Assembly (NCBI GenBank): GCA_032117135.1
Contig: JAULZV010000020.1
Span: 1 to 46,513 of the forward strand
Direction of reading: 5' to 3'
DNA: 46,513 nucleotides
From: JAULZV01 sp032117135
GTDB taxonomy: Bacteria > Patescibacteriota > Minisyncoccia > Phycocordibacterales > JAACPR01
Position numbers and translations under genes: made by a program
Shown: piece by piece, positions 32,610 to 40,137 of the stretch
Layout: each line of letters opens with the position of its first letter
Numbering within the stretch: the stretch's first letter is position 1
Notes under the pieces: generated by a model
Database searches by the model: none
What the model was told of the DNA's origin: nothing
The model's input: the letters and a program-made list of their open reading frames with translations, nothing else

Positions 32610-33638
32610 TTATACAGAAGTATATTTTCCGAGTTTGTCCTTCTTGAAATATTTTTGATTTTGGAGATTAACTAGAATAGTGTTTTCTTTAACATATCGC
32701 TCCTTAAGAACTTTGGCGATGATTTCTTCTTTAGTGAGAGGGCCATGCTTGACGATAATATTGTTGATAACATCTCGAACAACTCCTGATGCGTATCCCC
32801 AATCAGTAAGAGCATATAGACCTCGTCCAACAAGTACAAAACGTGAATCTTTGATTAATTCGTTGTGACATGTTGCAACATGAGCTTTTTTGTCAAAAAG
32901 TTTGTTAATTTGTTGTGCTACTTCTCTAAAATGAATTGGTGATCCATGACGTCTAATAACAAGAAAAGCGTAATCTCGAATACCTTTGACATTGATATTT
33001 GGTGATTCGGCTCGACCCCATTCTCCAAGTGGATTACGTCCAATTTTTTTGGAGATGTTAAGCCAACGTCTCACAACATCTTCTTTACGATATTTGGTAG
33101 CAATATCTACCGCATGAATAAGAAATGCTTCGATGATTTCAGAATCAGATACGAGCGTATCTTTAGAAAATCCTTTATACAAATTTTTGATTGCGGTTTC
33201 GATTTGATCAGCTACACCTTGATCAACATTCCATCGATGCTTGAAATGATCATCCTCTTTATGTTTCTTGAATTCATGACCAATAACCAGCAAAAAATGC
33301 AGGTGATTACGCACGCTTTCGTTTTTTGAAAGGTGATCCAAAAGCTCTTCTTCAGATATTACACTACCGAGTTCCACAATAATATTGTGAATTTCAAGAA
33401 AGATATCTTTACTCTTTTTGAACTCATCTGATTTGCGAATTGTTGAAAGAGAATTCTCTTCGATTTGTCGCACTCGTTCTCGAGTAATCCCGTACTCTTT
33501 ACCGATAGCCTCAAGTGTGAGGGTGTCAGCAGAGGTTCCGAGGCCATATCTCTTTGTGAGAACATCTTGCGATCGATCAGGTAAAATCTTTACGAGCTTT
33601 TTGGTAATTTGTTTTGGTTGAAATGATAACTTAATCAT
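32610..33638 (-). CDS. Sigma-region-4 domain fused to two HARE-type winged helices
   Basis: The 342-aa protein opens with a sigma-70 region 4 helix-turn-helix (about residues 15-70: TLTLEAIGKEYGITRERVRQIEE), the part that reads the -35 element. No region 2 is present, so it cannot melt promoters alone. The C-terminal part has a HARE-HTH-like domain (about 225-285: RHGSPIHFREVAQQINKLF, GRGLYALTDWG) and a second similar winged helix (KHGPLTKEEIIAKV). HARE-HTH domains resemble the RNA polymerase delta subunit. It is probably a transcription regulator binding RNA polymerase or DNA. It is the first gene after a leuS transcript on the same strand. Confidence 0.75.
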   Translation of the reverse strand: MIKLSFQPKQITKKLVKILPDRSQDVLTKRYGLGTSADTLTLEAIGKEYGITRERVRQIEENSLSTIRKSDEFKKSKDIFLEIHNIIVELGSVISEEELLDHLSKNESVRNHLHFLLVIGHEFKKHKEDDHFKHRWNVDQGVADQIETAIKNLYKGFSKDTLVSDSEIIEAFLIHAVDIATKYRKEDVVRRWLNISKKIGRNPLGEWGRAESPNINVKGIRDYAFLVIRRHGSPIHFREVAQQINKLFDKKAHVATCHNELIKDSRFVLVGRGLYALTDWGYASGVVRDVINNIIVKHGPLTKEEIIAKVLKERYVKENTILVNLQNQKYFKKDKLGKYTSV

Positions 33639-33729
33639 GGATTGATGATTTTTTAAAACCTATACTTGGTAATTTACGAATGTCTTAATACTTAAATTAT
33701 CATATTTTCAAGATATGTCAAACTGTGGA

Positions 33730-36135
33730 TTACTCCGACACCACAATGTTGAGTAATCGATCTTTGACATAGATTGTTTTGATGATTTTTTTGTCCCCTA
33801 CCCACTTCTTATACTCATCTGTACCTCCAATACATTCGAGAACATCAGCTTCGGACAATGAATTAGATGTCTCATGTGAGAATCTTGTTTTGCCGTTAAT
33901 CTGAATCATTATTTTGAATGATTGTCCTTCGAGCACACCGAGATCTGCGACCGGGAATTTTTGATGATACACAAAACCTGAGAAGCCGATCATCTCCCAT
34001 ATCTCCTGAGCTACATGAGGTGCAAATACATTAAGTGGAATAAGAAATTGCGAAAGTGTCTTGACCGAACATTCGTGTTTTTCGAGTTCGTTGAGACATA
34101 TCATGAGCTTGGATAAGGCAGTATTGAATTTGAGTTGTTCAAAATCATAATGGATTTTGGAAAGCATTGTATGAAGTGCAACGAGCGATTGCTGAGAGTC
34201 GTTTTGACCTGCACGTGACGCAAGTGCAAACACTCGCTCAAAAAATCTGCGTATCCCAACTACCCCATTAGGATCCCATGGATAATTACCAGCTTCTCCG
34301 TATGGCCCCATGAATGCAAGGTATGACCGTACCACATCCGATCCAACTGTTTCAACCACCGAGTCTGGATCAATAACATTACCTTTTGACTTGCTCATTT
34401 TTTCTCCATCTGGACCAAGAATAAGTCCTCTGTTGTTACGCGTGATAAAAGGTTCGGTTTGAGTAACGAGTCCAAGATCATACATAACTTTGAAGAAAAA
34501 TCGTGCATACAAAAGATGTCGATTAGTATGTTCGCTCCCTCCTGAATAAAAATCTATCGGCATGAAAGTGCGGAGTGCGTCTGCAGATGCGAACTCACTT
34601 TCATTTACAGGATCTGTATACCTCATATAATACCAACTTGAATCAACAAAGGTGTCGAGAGTGTCTGTCTCGCGTTGGGCAGATCCACCACACGCAGGAC
34701 AGGTGGTAGTGACCCACTCTGTATTATGTGCAAGTGGTGATTTGCCATCATCTCTTATTTCGATCTTATCCATATCAGGTAATCGAACAGGAAGATCTTG
34801 TTCAGGAACAGGAACAACACCACACGATGCACAATGTATCATTGGGATGGGACATCCCCAGTATCTCTGACGCGAAACTGACCAGTCTTGGAGTTTGTAT
34901 GTTGTTGTTTTTGTTCCGTATCTTGTTGTAATTATTTCTTGAGCTTCAGAAACAGGTAGTGAATCAAATTCTCCAGAATTAATTAAGTGACCAGACAGAT
35001 CAAGATATGGTTTTTTATTTATAATACTTGGAGTATTGGAAGTAATTGCTGGTTCGACAACTTGTACAATTGGTAAATTGTACAACGTAGCAAATTCGAA
35101 ATCCCGCTCATCGTGAGCCGGCACTGCCATGACACATCCAGTTCCATATGAAGCAAGCACATAGTCAGAAATAAATATCGGTATCTCCTGCTTGGTTGCT
35201 GGATGAATAGCCTTAATTCCGTTCAACTGTACTCCTGTTTTTTGTTTATTTGTTTGCCTATCGAGATTAGTTTTTTGATTTGTTCGTTCAATATATTCCT
35301 CGACTTCATTCCAGTTTGAAATAGTAGACTTTAGCTCCTGAATAAGCTCATGTTCTGGAGCGATAACAACATAGGTCACCCCCATAAAAGTATCAGGTCG
35401 AGTTGTAAAAACTTTTATGTTTTCTTCAGCATCTTTGATATCAAACGTAAAAAAAGTTCCATGACTACGTCCTATCCAGTTTTTTTGAGATTCTTTGATA
35501 TGAGTAGGCCATGCAACATCATCCAAATCATCAATCAGACGATCTGCGTATTGAGTAATTTTGATATTCCACTGCATCATGACTTTTTGTTCGACAACAC
35601 TTGAACATCGTTCACATAGTCCAGCTTCGAGTTGTTCGTTAGCAAGCACAGTCTTGCAAGAAGGACACCAATTCACGTGACTTTGTTCGTGGGTGACGAG
35701 ACCTTTTTTGTAAAATTGCAAAAAAAGCCACTGTGTCCAGCGATAGTATTCGGGATCAGAGGTAGCAACCTGAGTACTCCAATCAATCATAGTCCCCATG
35801 CTTTTGACCTGTTTTTGCATGTGAGCAATATTAGAATAGGTCCAATCCTTTGGATTGAGACCTCGCTTGATAGCAGCATTCTCAGCAGGAAGTCCAAATG
35901 AGTCGAATCCAAATGGAAAAAAGACATCTTTACCAACATGATGCATATATCTTGCAAAAATATCTGTCACCGCAAATGCATACCAGTGACCCACATGAAG
36001 GTTGCCCGACGGGTATGGGAACTCAACAAGAATGTACATCTTGTCGGTTGGATTTTGATTTGTCTTAAAAATACCGGCATCGTCCCACTGCTTTTGCCAT
36101 TTTGCTTCAATAGATGAATGATCGTATGAATTCAT
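33730..36135 (-). CDS. leuS: Leucyl-tRNA synthetase
   Basis: LeuRS charges tRNA-Leu and edits mischarged products. From the ATG at 36135 the protein is 801 aa with HVGHW as the HIGH motif, FGFDSFGLPAENAAI, a zinc-type Cys cluster (CPSCKTVLANEQLEAGLCERC), an editing (CP1) domain and KMSKSKGN. A second CxxC...CxxC region is seen near ASCGVV and TTCPACGG. Length is close to normal. A TATACT box lies 7 nt before the ATG and rules out the longer frame (to 36171). It is monocistronic and divergent from the plus-strand gene at 36202. Confidence 0.97.
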   Translation of the reverse strand: MNSYDHSSIEAKWQKQWDDAGIFKTNQNPTDKMYILVEFPYPSGNLHVGHWYAFAVTDIFARYMHHVGKDVFFPFGFDSFGLPAENAAIKRGLNPKDWTYSNIAHMQKQVKSMGTMIDWSTQVATSDPEYYRWTQWLFLQFYKKGLVTHEQSHVNWCPSCKTVLANEQLEAGLCERCSSVVEQKVMMQWNIKITQYADRLIDDLDDVAWPTHIKESQKNWIGRSHGTFFTFDIKDAEENIKVFTTRPDTFMGVTYVVIAPEHELIQELKSTISNWNEVEEYIERTNQKTNLDRQTNKQKTGVQLNGIKAIHPATKQEIPIFISDYVLASYGTGCVMAVPAHDERDFEFATLYNLPIVQVVEPAITSNTPSIINKKPYLDLSGHLINSGEFDSLPVSEAQEIITTRYGTKTTTYKLQDWSVSRQRYWGCPIPMIHCASCGVVPVPEQDLPVRLPDMDKIEIRDDGKSPLAHNTEWVTTTCPACGGSAQRETDTLDTFVDSSWYYMRYTDPVNESEFASADALRTFMPIDFYSGGSEHTNRHLLYARFFFKVMYDLGLVTQTEPFITRNNRGLILGPDGEKMSKSKGNVIDPDSVVETVGSDVVRSYLAFMGPYGEAGNYPWDPNGVVGIRRFFERVFALASRAGQNDSQQSLVALHTMLSKIHYDFEQLKFNTALSKLMICLNELEKHECSVKTLSQFLIPLNVFAPHVAQEIWEMIGFSGFVYHQKFPVADLGVLEGQSFKIMIQINGKTRFSHETSNSLSEADVLECIGGTDEYKKWVGDKKIIKTIYVKDRLLNIVVSE

Positions 36136-36142
36136 GTCGATG

Positions 36143-36148
36143 AGTATA
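36143..36148 (-). promoter_or_regulatory. -10 box TATACT, near-leaderless promoter of leuS
   Basis: TATACT, 7 nt, ATG at 36135. It decides the leuS start codon. Confidence 0.6.
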
Positions 36149-36164
36149 TCATCTGCTCCAAAAG

Positions 36165-36192
36165 TTGACAAAGTCTATTGTAGTTGTATTAT
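36165..36192 (+). promoter_or_regulatory. Promoter of the 36202 gene, TTGACA-16-TATTAT
   Basis: A consensus -35 (36165-36170) and a -10 TATTAT (36187-36192) are spaced by 16 nt; the ATG follows 9 nt later. The presence of a consensus -35 contrasts with the minus-strand host promoters. Confidence 0.6.
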
Positions 36193-36201
36193 GCAAATGT
36201 T

Positions 36202-36561
36202 ATGAAACCGTTCTTCACAGATATTATTGCTCCGATCACCCTTGTCTACATCATTCTCATCGTCATTGGTGGGATGATCAAAACAAGAATGTTCACAGAC
36301 AGACAGGAGACTGCCCGCTTCGTCAGGTATGTACCTCTCGCATTCTTACTCACTGTAGTGATGGCACTGTGCTCGTATCACTTCTGCAACACGTTTGACG
36401 AGACATGGATGTTCAGTTACGACGTTGTGTCGTGGACCATCTCGACCAATATCATCTCGTTTGCCGCGATGACAGTCAGCGCATTCGCAATGATAGTCTT
36501 TGCATGGCTCTACTTTTTTGAAAATGAGAAATTCGTCGATGAAAAAACAGCGGCGAAGTAG
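36202..36561 (+). CDS. Orphan three-helix membrane protein, 119 aa
   Basis: From the ATG at 36202 the protein has three membrane helices (around ITLVYIILIVIGGMI, YVPLAFLLTVVMALCSY and FAAMTVSAFAMIVFAWLYFF) and charged ends. I recognise no family. The codon choice and GC content differ from the neighbouring minus-strand genes. It has a consensus promoter in front and a GC-rich terminator 40 nt behind, so it is monocistronic. It is divergent from leuS and lies in front of another small membrane gene (36842). It belongs to the group of plus-strand orphans in this window. Confidence 0.65.
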   Translation: MKPFFTDIIAPITLVYIILIVIGGMIKTRMFTDRQETARFVRYVPLAFLLTVVMALCSYHFCNTFDETWMFSYDVVSWTISTNIISFAAMTVSAFAMIVFAWLYFFENEKFVDEKTAAK

Positions 36562-36600
36562 GTCCCGACAAACTGAACCAAAACCAGCACAGGTTCAATG

Positions 36601-36630
36601 TGCGCCCCGTGAAGACACGGGGCGCATTTT
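36601..36630 (+). terminator. Strong intrinsic terminator after the 36202 gene
   Basis: TGCGCCCCGT and ACGGGGCGCA form a perfect 10-bp stem with a 6-nt loop, followed by TTTT. A smaller hairpin TGAACC/GGTTCA (36574-36597) lies just before it. Confidence 0.88.
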
Positions 36631-36679
36631 CAATTATAGGAGAGTGTTTTTGAATTACACCTTAAACTTGATCGTCTTA

Positions 36680-36706
36680 AATCTAATATTTACCATGTAT
36701 TAGATT
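36680..36706. repeat. Perfect inverted repeat, possible operator
   Basis: AATCTAATA (36680-36688) and TATTAGATT (36698-36706) pair perfectly across 9 nt; TTAGAT-like words repeat just downstream. The site lies 75 bases before the promoter of the 36842 gene, so it could be a regulator binding site or a hairpin. Confidence 0.35.
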
Positions 36707-36781
36707 TTATTAGATAGTATTAGTTTCAAGTTAGAATTCAGTCTAAACCCTAAACTCTATAACACTGCCGTCTTGTTTAGA

Positions 36782-36811
36782 TTGACAGAGTAGCTATTAC
36801 TGTGCTACAAT
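36782..36811 (+). promoter_or_regulatory. Promoter of the 36842 gene, TTGACA-18-TACAAT
   Basis: -35 TTGACA at 36782-36787 and -10 TACAAT at 36806-36811, spaced by 18 nt. The start codon region lies 30 nt further, which leaves a true 5' leader carrying a Shine-Dalgarno sequence. Confidence 0.65.
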
Positions 36812-36830
36812 ATATACGTCAAACTTAACC

Positions 36831-36838
36831 AAGGAGGT
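36831..36838 (+). promoter_or_regulatory. Perfect Shine-Dalgarno AAGGAGGT
   Basis: AAGGAGGT lies just before the ACG codon at 36842, with 4 nt between GGAGG and that codon. It is the only full match to the anti-SD I noticed; the other genes in the window lack one. Confidence 0.7.
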
Positions 36839-36841
36839 CAT

Positions 36842-37015
36842 ACGAAAACGATTAGTACGTTGATTGGATCATTCATCATCTGTTACGCCATCGGCTACAT
36901 GCTTTATGCGAGGCCGTGGCTCAACAGGAACCATCCGACTAAAATCGGTCTGGTCGACAAAGTCTTCTACTTGAGCTTGATCGTTTTTTCGATCATTCGC
37001 TACGTATGGAGCTAG
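36842..37015 (+). CDS. Orphan two-helix membrane protein with ACG in the start position, 57 aa
   Basis: From ACG at 36842 the frame reads 57 codons to a TAG. It encodes a hydrophobic helix (LIGSFIICYAIGYMLYARPW), a charged loop (LNRNHPTKIGLVDK) and a second helix (VFYLSLIVFSIIRYVW). Promoter and Shine-Dalgarno point to this place, yet the codon is ACG; ATG would need one T. Other in-frame options are ACG at 36848 and 36857 and TTG at 36860. Either ACG is used, or the gene has a start-codon mutation, or the base is a sequence error. The GC-rich codon use matches the 36202 gene. Function is unknown. Confidence 0.55.
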   Translation, partial: TKTISTLIGSFIICYAIGYMLYARPWLNRNHPTKIGLVDKVFYLSLIVFSIIRYVWS

Positions 37016-37045
37016 AGTTCATCATTCCGAATCTGAATGGTCACG

Positions 37046-37080
37046 CACCATAATTGGCAACAATTGAGGGTGTTTCTTTT
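37046..37080 (+). terminator. Probable terminator after the 36842 gene
   Basis: CACC...AATTG, a GCAA loop and CAATT...GGGTG form an interrupted stem followed by TTTCTTTTTC. It lies between the converging 36842 and ychF genes. Confidence 0.45.
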
Positions 37081-37082
37081 TC

Positions 37083-38177
37083 TCAGACCAAAAACTCCAT
37101 CACATCTCCATCTAACACAACATGTTCCTTCCCCACTGTTTTGTTCCAGCCTTTTTCGCGTGCAGAGGCGTGTGAGCCGGCTTCGAGGAGTTTGTCCCAC
37201 GGGATGAGTGTTGCTCGGATGAATTTTTCTTTAAAATCAGTATGGATTGAAGCACCTGCCTCAGGTGCAGTTGCATTAAGATGTGTCGTCCATGCGCGAG
37301 TTTCTTTTTCACCTGTTGTGAAGTAGGTAATAAGCCCGAGCATTTCATATGACTTTTGAATAAGAGAATCGAGTCCTCCGTCGATACCCATTTCTTGCTT
37401 CATTTCGGTACGCTCTTGCTCGCTCATCTCGTTCATATCGAGTTCACTTGCCGCATCTACTTTTACATAGGTAAAATTATGCTCTTGGAAATAATCGATA
37501 AGCTTGATGTATCGCTCATCATTGAGATCATCGAGGTTTTTGCCTCCGGTCTGCTTGTTAAGTGCATACAAAATTGGTTTGGCTGACATAAGATGGAGAC
37601 CTTTGATGATTTTGGTTTCTTCTTCGTCCATATCAAGTTGATTGGCCATTTTGCCTAATTCGAGAACTTCTTTTATCTTGATCAAAATATCTAATTCTTT
37701 GACCGCGTTCTTATCGCCTCGCTTAGCATCTTTTTCAATGGTTCCAAGTCGTTTGTTGACAGTTTCAAGATCTGCCATGATGAGTTCGAGATTGATCACT
37801 TCAACATCCGAAAGTGGATCCACCTGTCCATGCACATGCGTGACGTTGGAGTCCTCGAAGATCCGTACCACTTCAAGAATTGCATCTGTCTCACGAATAT
37901 TGGTGAGAAATTTGTTTCCAAGACCTTCGCCCTTTGACGCACCCTTTACGAGACCTGCGATATCTGTGAACTCTACGATTGCGGGGATAGTTTTTTGTGT
38001 TTTTGAAAATTCGGCCAACTTGTAGAGACGATCATCTGGCACAGGAACAATACCCACCGAAGGATCGATGGTACAGAACGGATAATTCTCAGCAGGAACC
38101 GAGTTCTTGGTCAGTGCGTTGAATAATGTTGATTTGCCCACGTTGGGGAGGCCGACGACGCCGATACTTAAAGACAT
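37083..38177 (-). CDS. ychF: YchF/Ola1-type GTPase-fold ATPase
   Basis: YchF is an Obg-like P-loop protein that binds ATP and ribosomes and has a role in stress control. The 364-aa protein has the P-loop GLPNVGKSTLFNALT, switch region DIAGLVKGASKGEGLGNKFL, a coiled-coil insert, the nucleotide motif NKQTGG and the C-terminal TGS domain (TTGEKETRAWTTHLNATAPEAG; GDVMEFLV). It ends with TGA at the normal family length, which shows that TGA is a stop codon here. It is monocistronic and converges with the 36842 gene. Confidence 0.96.
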   Translation of the reverse strand: MSLSIGVVGLPNVGKSTLFNALTKNSVPAENYPFCTIDPSVGIVPVPDDRLYKLAEFSKTQKTIPAIVEFTDIAGLVKGASKGEGLGNKFLTNIRETDAILEVVRIFEDSNVTHVHGQVDPLSDVEVINLELIMADLETVNKRLGTIEKDAKRGDKNAVKELDILIKIKEVLELGKMANQLDMDEEETKIIKGLHLMSAKPILYALNKQTGGKNLDDLNDERYIKLIDYFQEHNFTYVKVDAASELDMNEMSEQERTEMKQEMGIDGGLDSLIQKSYEMLGLITYFTTGEKETRAWTTHLNATAPEAGASIHTDFKEKFIRATLIPWDKLLEAGSHASAREKGWNKTVGKEHVVLDGDVMEFLV

Positions 38178-38266
38178 GCTGACCAGTCTATCATAAAAAA
38201 CATTATTTTCTAATACTCCCTCAATACTTTATGACTAATTCGAAATGGAACAGATACTATCATCCA

Positions 38267-38289
38267 TTTTTATGTATTTTACATAAAAA
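38267..38289 (-). terminator. AT-rich hairpin after the 38531 gene
   Basis: TTTTTATGTA and TACATAAAAA form a perfect 10-bp stem around a 3-nt loop. It could end transcription from either side but is short of GC, so it is only a likely terminator. Confidence 0.4.
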
Positions 38290-38297
38290 GTTTAGAT

Positions 38298-38531
38298 TTA
38301 CTTCTTCCCCTTCATCAGCGCCCTTTGAAGTTCTTCTTTATGATCCATCATCACCTGCATCATGGCAGATTGTTGGTCAATACCTTTTTTGATTTTGGCT
38401 TGAATCTCTACTGAGATAGTCTTGAGTAATTCTGGATTTTGATCTACAAGAGTCATAATCATCTCTTGTTGGTCCTTAGGCATATCTTTGACTTGCCTTT
38501 TGATCATTTGTTTCATTACAAAATTTAACAT
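38298..38531 (-). CDS. Small helical protein of unknown function, 77 aa
   Basis: The protein from the ATG at 38531 is 77 aa, rich in Met, Gln and Lys, with two or three amphipathic helices (KRQVKDMPKDQQEMIMTLVD; SAMMQVMMDHKEELQRALMK). No family is recognised; similar short Met/Gln-rich proteins occur in Parcubacteria. A TACACT box lies 9 nt upstream. A longer frame would start with TTG at 38549 but overlaps that box. It stands alone between ychF and the second MltG gene. Confidence 0.6.
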   Translation of the reverse strand: MLNFVMKQMIKRQVKDMPKDQQEMIMTLVDQNPELLKTISVEIQAKIKKGIDQQSAMMQVMMDHKEELQRALMKGKK

Positions 38532-38612
38532 AGTTCTTAGAGTGTACAATATTAGGTTCGGACGAGCAAATGAGGTGACGGGATATCTTACTCTATCTTT
38601 TTAGAGCCAAAT

Positions 38613-38642
38613 AATCACACACAATCACACACAATCACACAC
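38613..38642. repeat. Three tandem copies of AATCACACAC
   Basis: The 10-nt unit is repeated three times in a row without change, in the gap between the 38531 gene and the second mltG. It is followed by more CA-rich sequence (to about 38665). It looks like a microsatellite that can vary in copy number. Confidence 0.75.
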
Positions 38643-38677
38643 CAGCACCGACAACACAACAACACAGTGAGCGAGAT

Positions 38678-39628
38678 TTATCTCAAATAATTCTGAATGT
38701 TGCGCTTGTGCTGCTCATAATTGGTTGCACAGTGGATATTACGCCTGTTGTCGTGGATATAAAACAAACAATCAGTTTGCATTGGCTGGAGCGCTGCAAG
38801 AATAGCATCTTTGCTCGGAGTTGCGATTGGAGCAGGCGGAAGTCCTTCGTATTTATACGTATTGAACGGCGATTCAATATACTTATCCTGAGACAACGGT
38901 ACGGGCCACCAGTTTTGAGGTGTTCCTTTGGCATATTGAAGTGTTGCATCAATTTGAAGTGGCATTCCAATCGAAAGTCGCTTATGAATCACTCCCGAGA
39001 TAAGGCGCATATCTGCTTTGCCCGCTGCTTCTCTTTGAATCAATGATGCAATAGTTATAATTTCAGGTACCGACACATCCGAAGATTGGATGCCAAGTTC
39101 GGTTAGTGTTTCATTAAAAGAGTTGAGCATGGTTTCTTCAACAATATCTGTCTCTTCTTTAACATGAATCAAATATGTACCAGATGCAAGGTATCCTTCA
39201 CGTCCATTATAGGGACACATTGGGCTCACTTCTGCAAAGGCTTCGATTTTTTCGGGTGTCCAGCCGAGCTTCTCTCCAATAATTTGTGCCATTTGTCCTT
39301 TTCTAAAACCATCAAAAATCAAAACATACTTAAACTTAGGTTCGTCCAAAGAAAGTGCGGTCGACACTGCACCCATACCACGAGTGAATTCGTAGCCACC
39401 TGGTTCGACCTCTCCTTTGAATGCAAGAATTGCCTGGAGAATAACTTTTGAAATACGATTACTAATCAATCCTTCTTGTTCGAGTGTAGTGATGAAGGAA
39501 TCAGTGTCGCCTGTATATGGAATATACACGACTTCGCTCGGCTGACTTTTTGAAATTGCCACAAAAAGGACAAAACAAAATACGAGTATCAAAAAAGATT
39601 TGATCTTGTGCGTAGAAAGATACTTCAT
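38678..39628 (-). CDS. MltG/YceG-like transglycosylase, divergent copy 2
   Basis: The 316-aa protein has the same build as copy 1: N-terminal membrane helix (about residues 11-26), a central region and the catalytic IASLIQREA (E200), then LQIDATLQYAKG and NTYKYEGLPPAPIATPS. Differences are notable: the usual YLFPDTY block is GYLASGTY, and a CPYNGREG insertion precedes it. It should also cleave glycan strands, perhaps under other conditions or with other partners. It is a single gene; TATACT lies 10 nt before the ATG. Confidence 0.88.
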   Translation of the reverse strand: MKYLSTHKIKSFLILVFCFVLFVAISKSQPSEVVYIPYTGDTDSFITTLEQEGLISNRISKVILQAILAFKGEVEPGGYEFTRGMGAVSTALSLDEPKFKYVLIFDGFRKGQMAQIIGEKLGWTPEKIEAFAEVSPMCPYNGREGYLASGTYLIHVKEETDIVEETMLNSFNETLTELGIQSSDVSVPEIITIASLIQREAAGKADMRLISGVIHKRLSIGMPLQIDATLQYAKGTPQNWWPVPLSQDKYIESPFNTYKYEGLPPAPIATPSKDAILAALQPMQTDCLFYIHDNRRNIHCATNYEQHKRNIQNYLR

Positions 39629-39688
39629 GTATGATACTAGTATATCAGGAGATTACGTATGCACACTCATTTTTCATCCACACATCTA

Positions 39689-40048
<360 letters not shown>

Positions 40049-40054
40049 AGAGAT

Positions 40055-40060
40055 AGTATA
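40055..40060 (-). promoter_or_regulatory. -10 box TATACT, leaderless promoter of msrB
   Basis: TATACT, 6 nt, ATG at 40048, directly after the ABC-F terminator. Confidence 0.65.
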
Positions 40061-40067
40061 TCAAATC

Positions 40068-40108
40068 AAAAGGCCGCCACACTTTTTATGATACATGGTG
40101 TGGTGGCC
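40068..40108 (-). terminator. Intrinsic terminator of the ABC-F gene
   Basis: On the minus strand GGCCACCACAC and GTGTGGCGGCC form an 11-bp stem (one G-U pair) with a 15-nt loop, followed by TTTTG. It is one of the few clear terminators of a minus-strand gene here and lies between ABC-F and msrB. Confidence 0.8.
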
Positions 40109-40137
40109 GGCTCCTACAAACCTCTTTATACAGCAAC

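Noticed and set aside
37083..38177. Alternative genetic code with TGA as Gly (as in some CPR)
   Set aside because: YchF ends with TGA at the normal family length, and the orphan at 112-639 also ends with TGA; reading through gives no family sequence.
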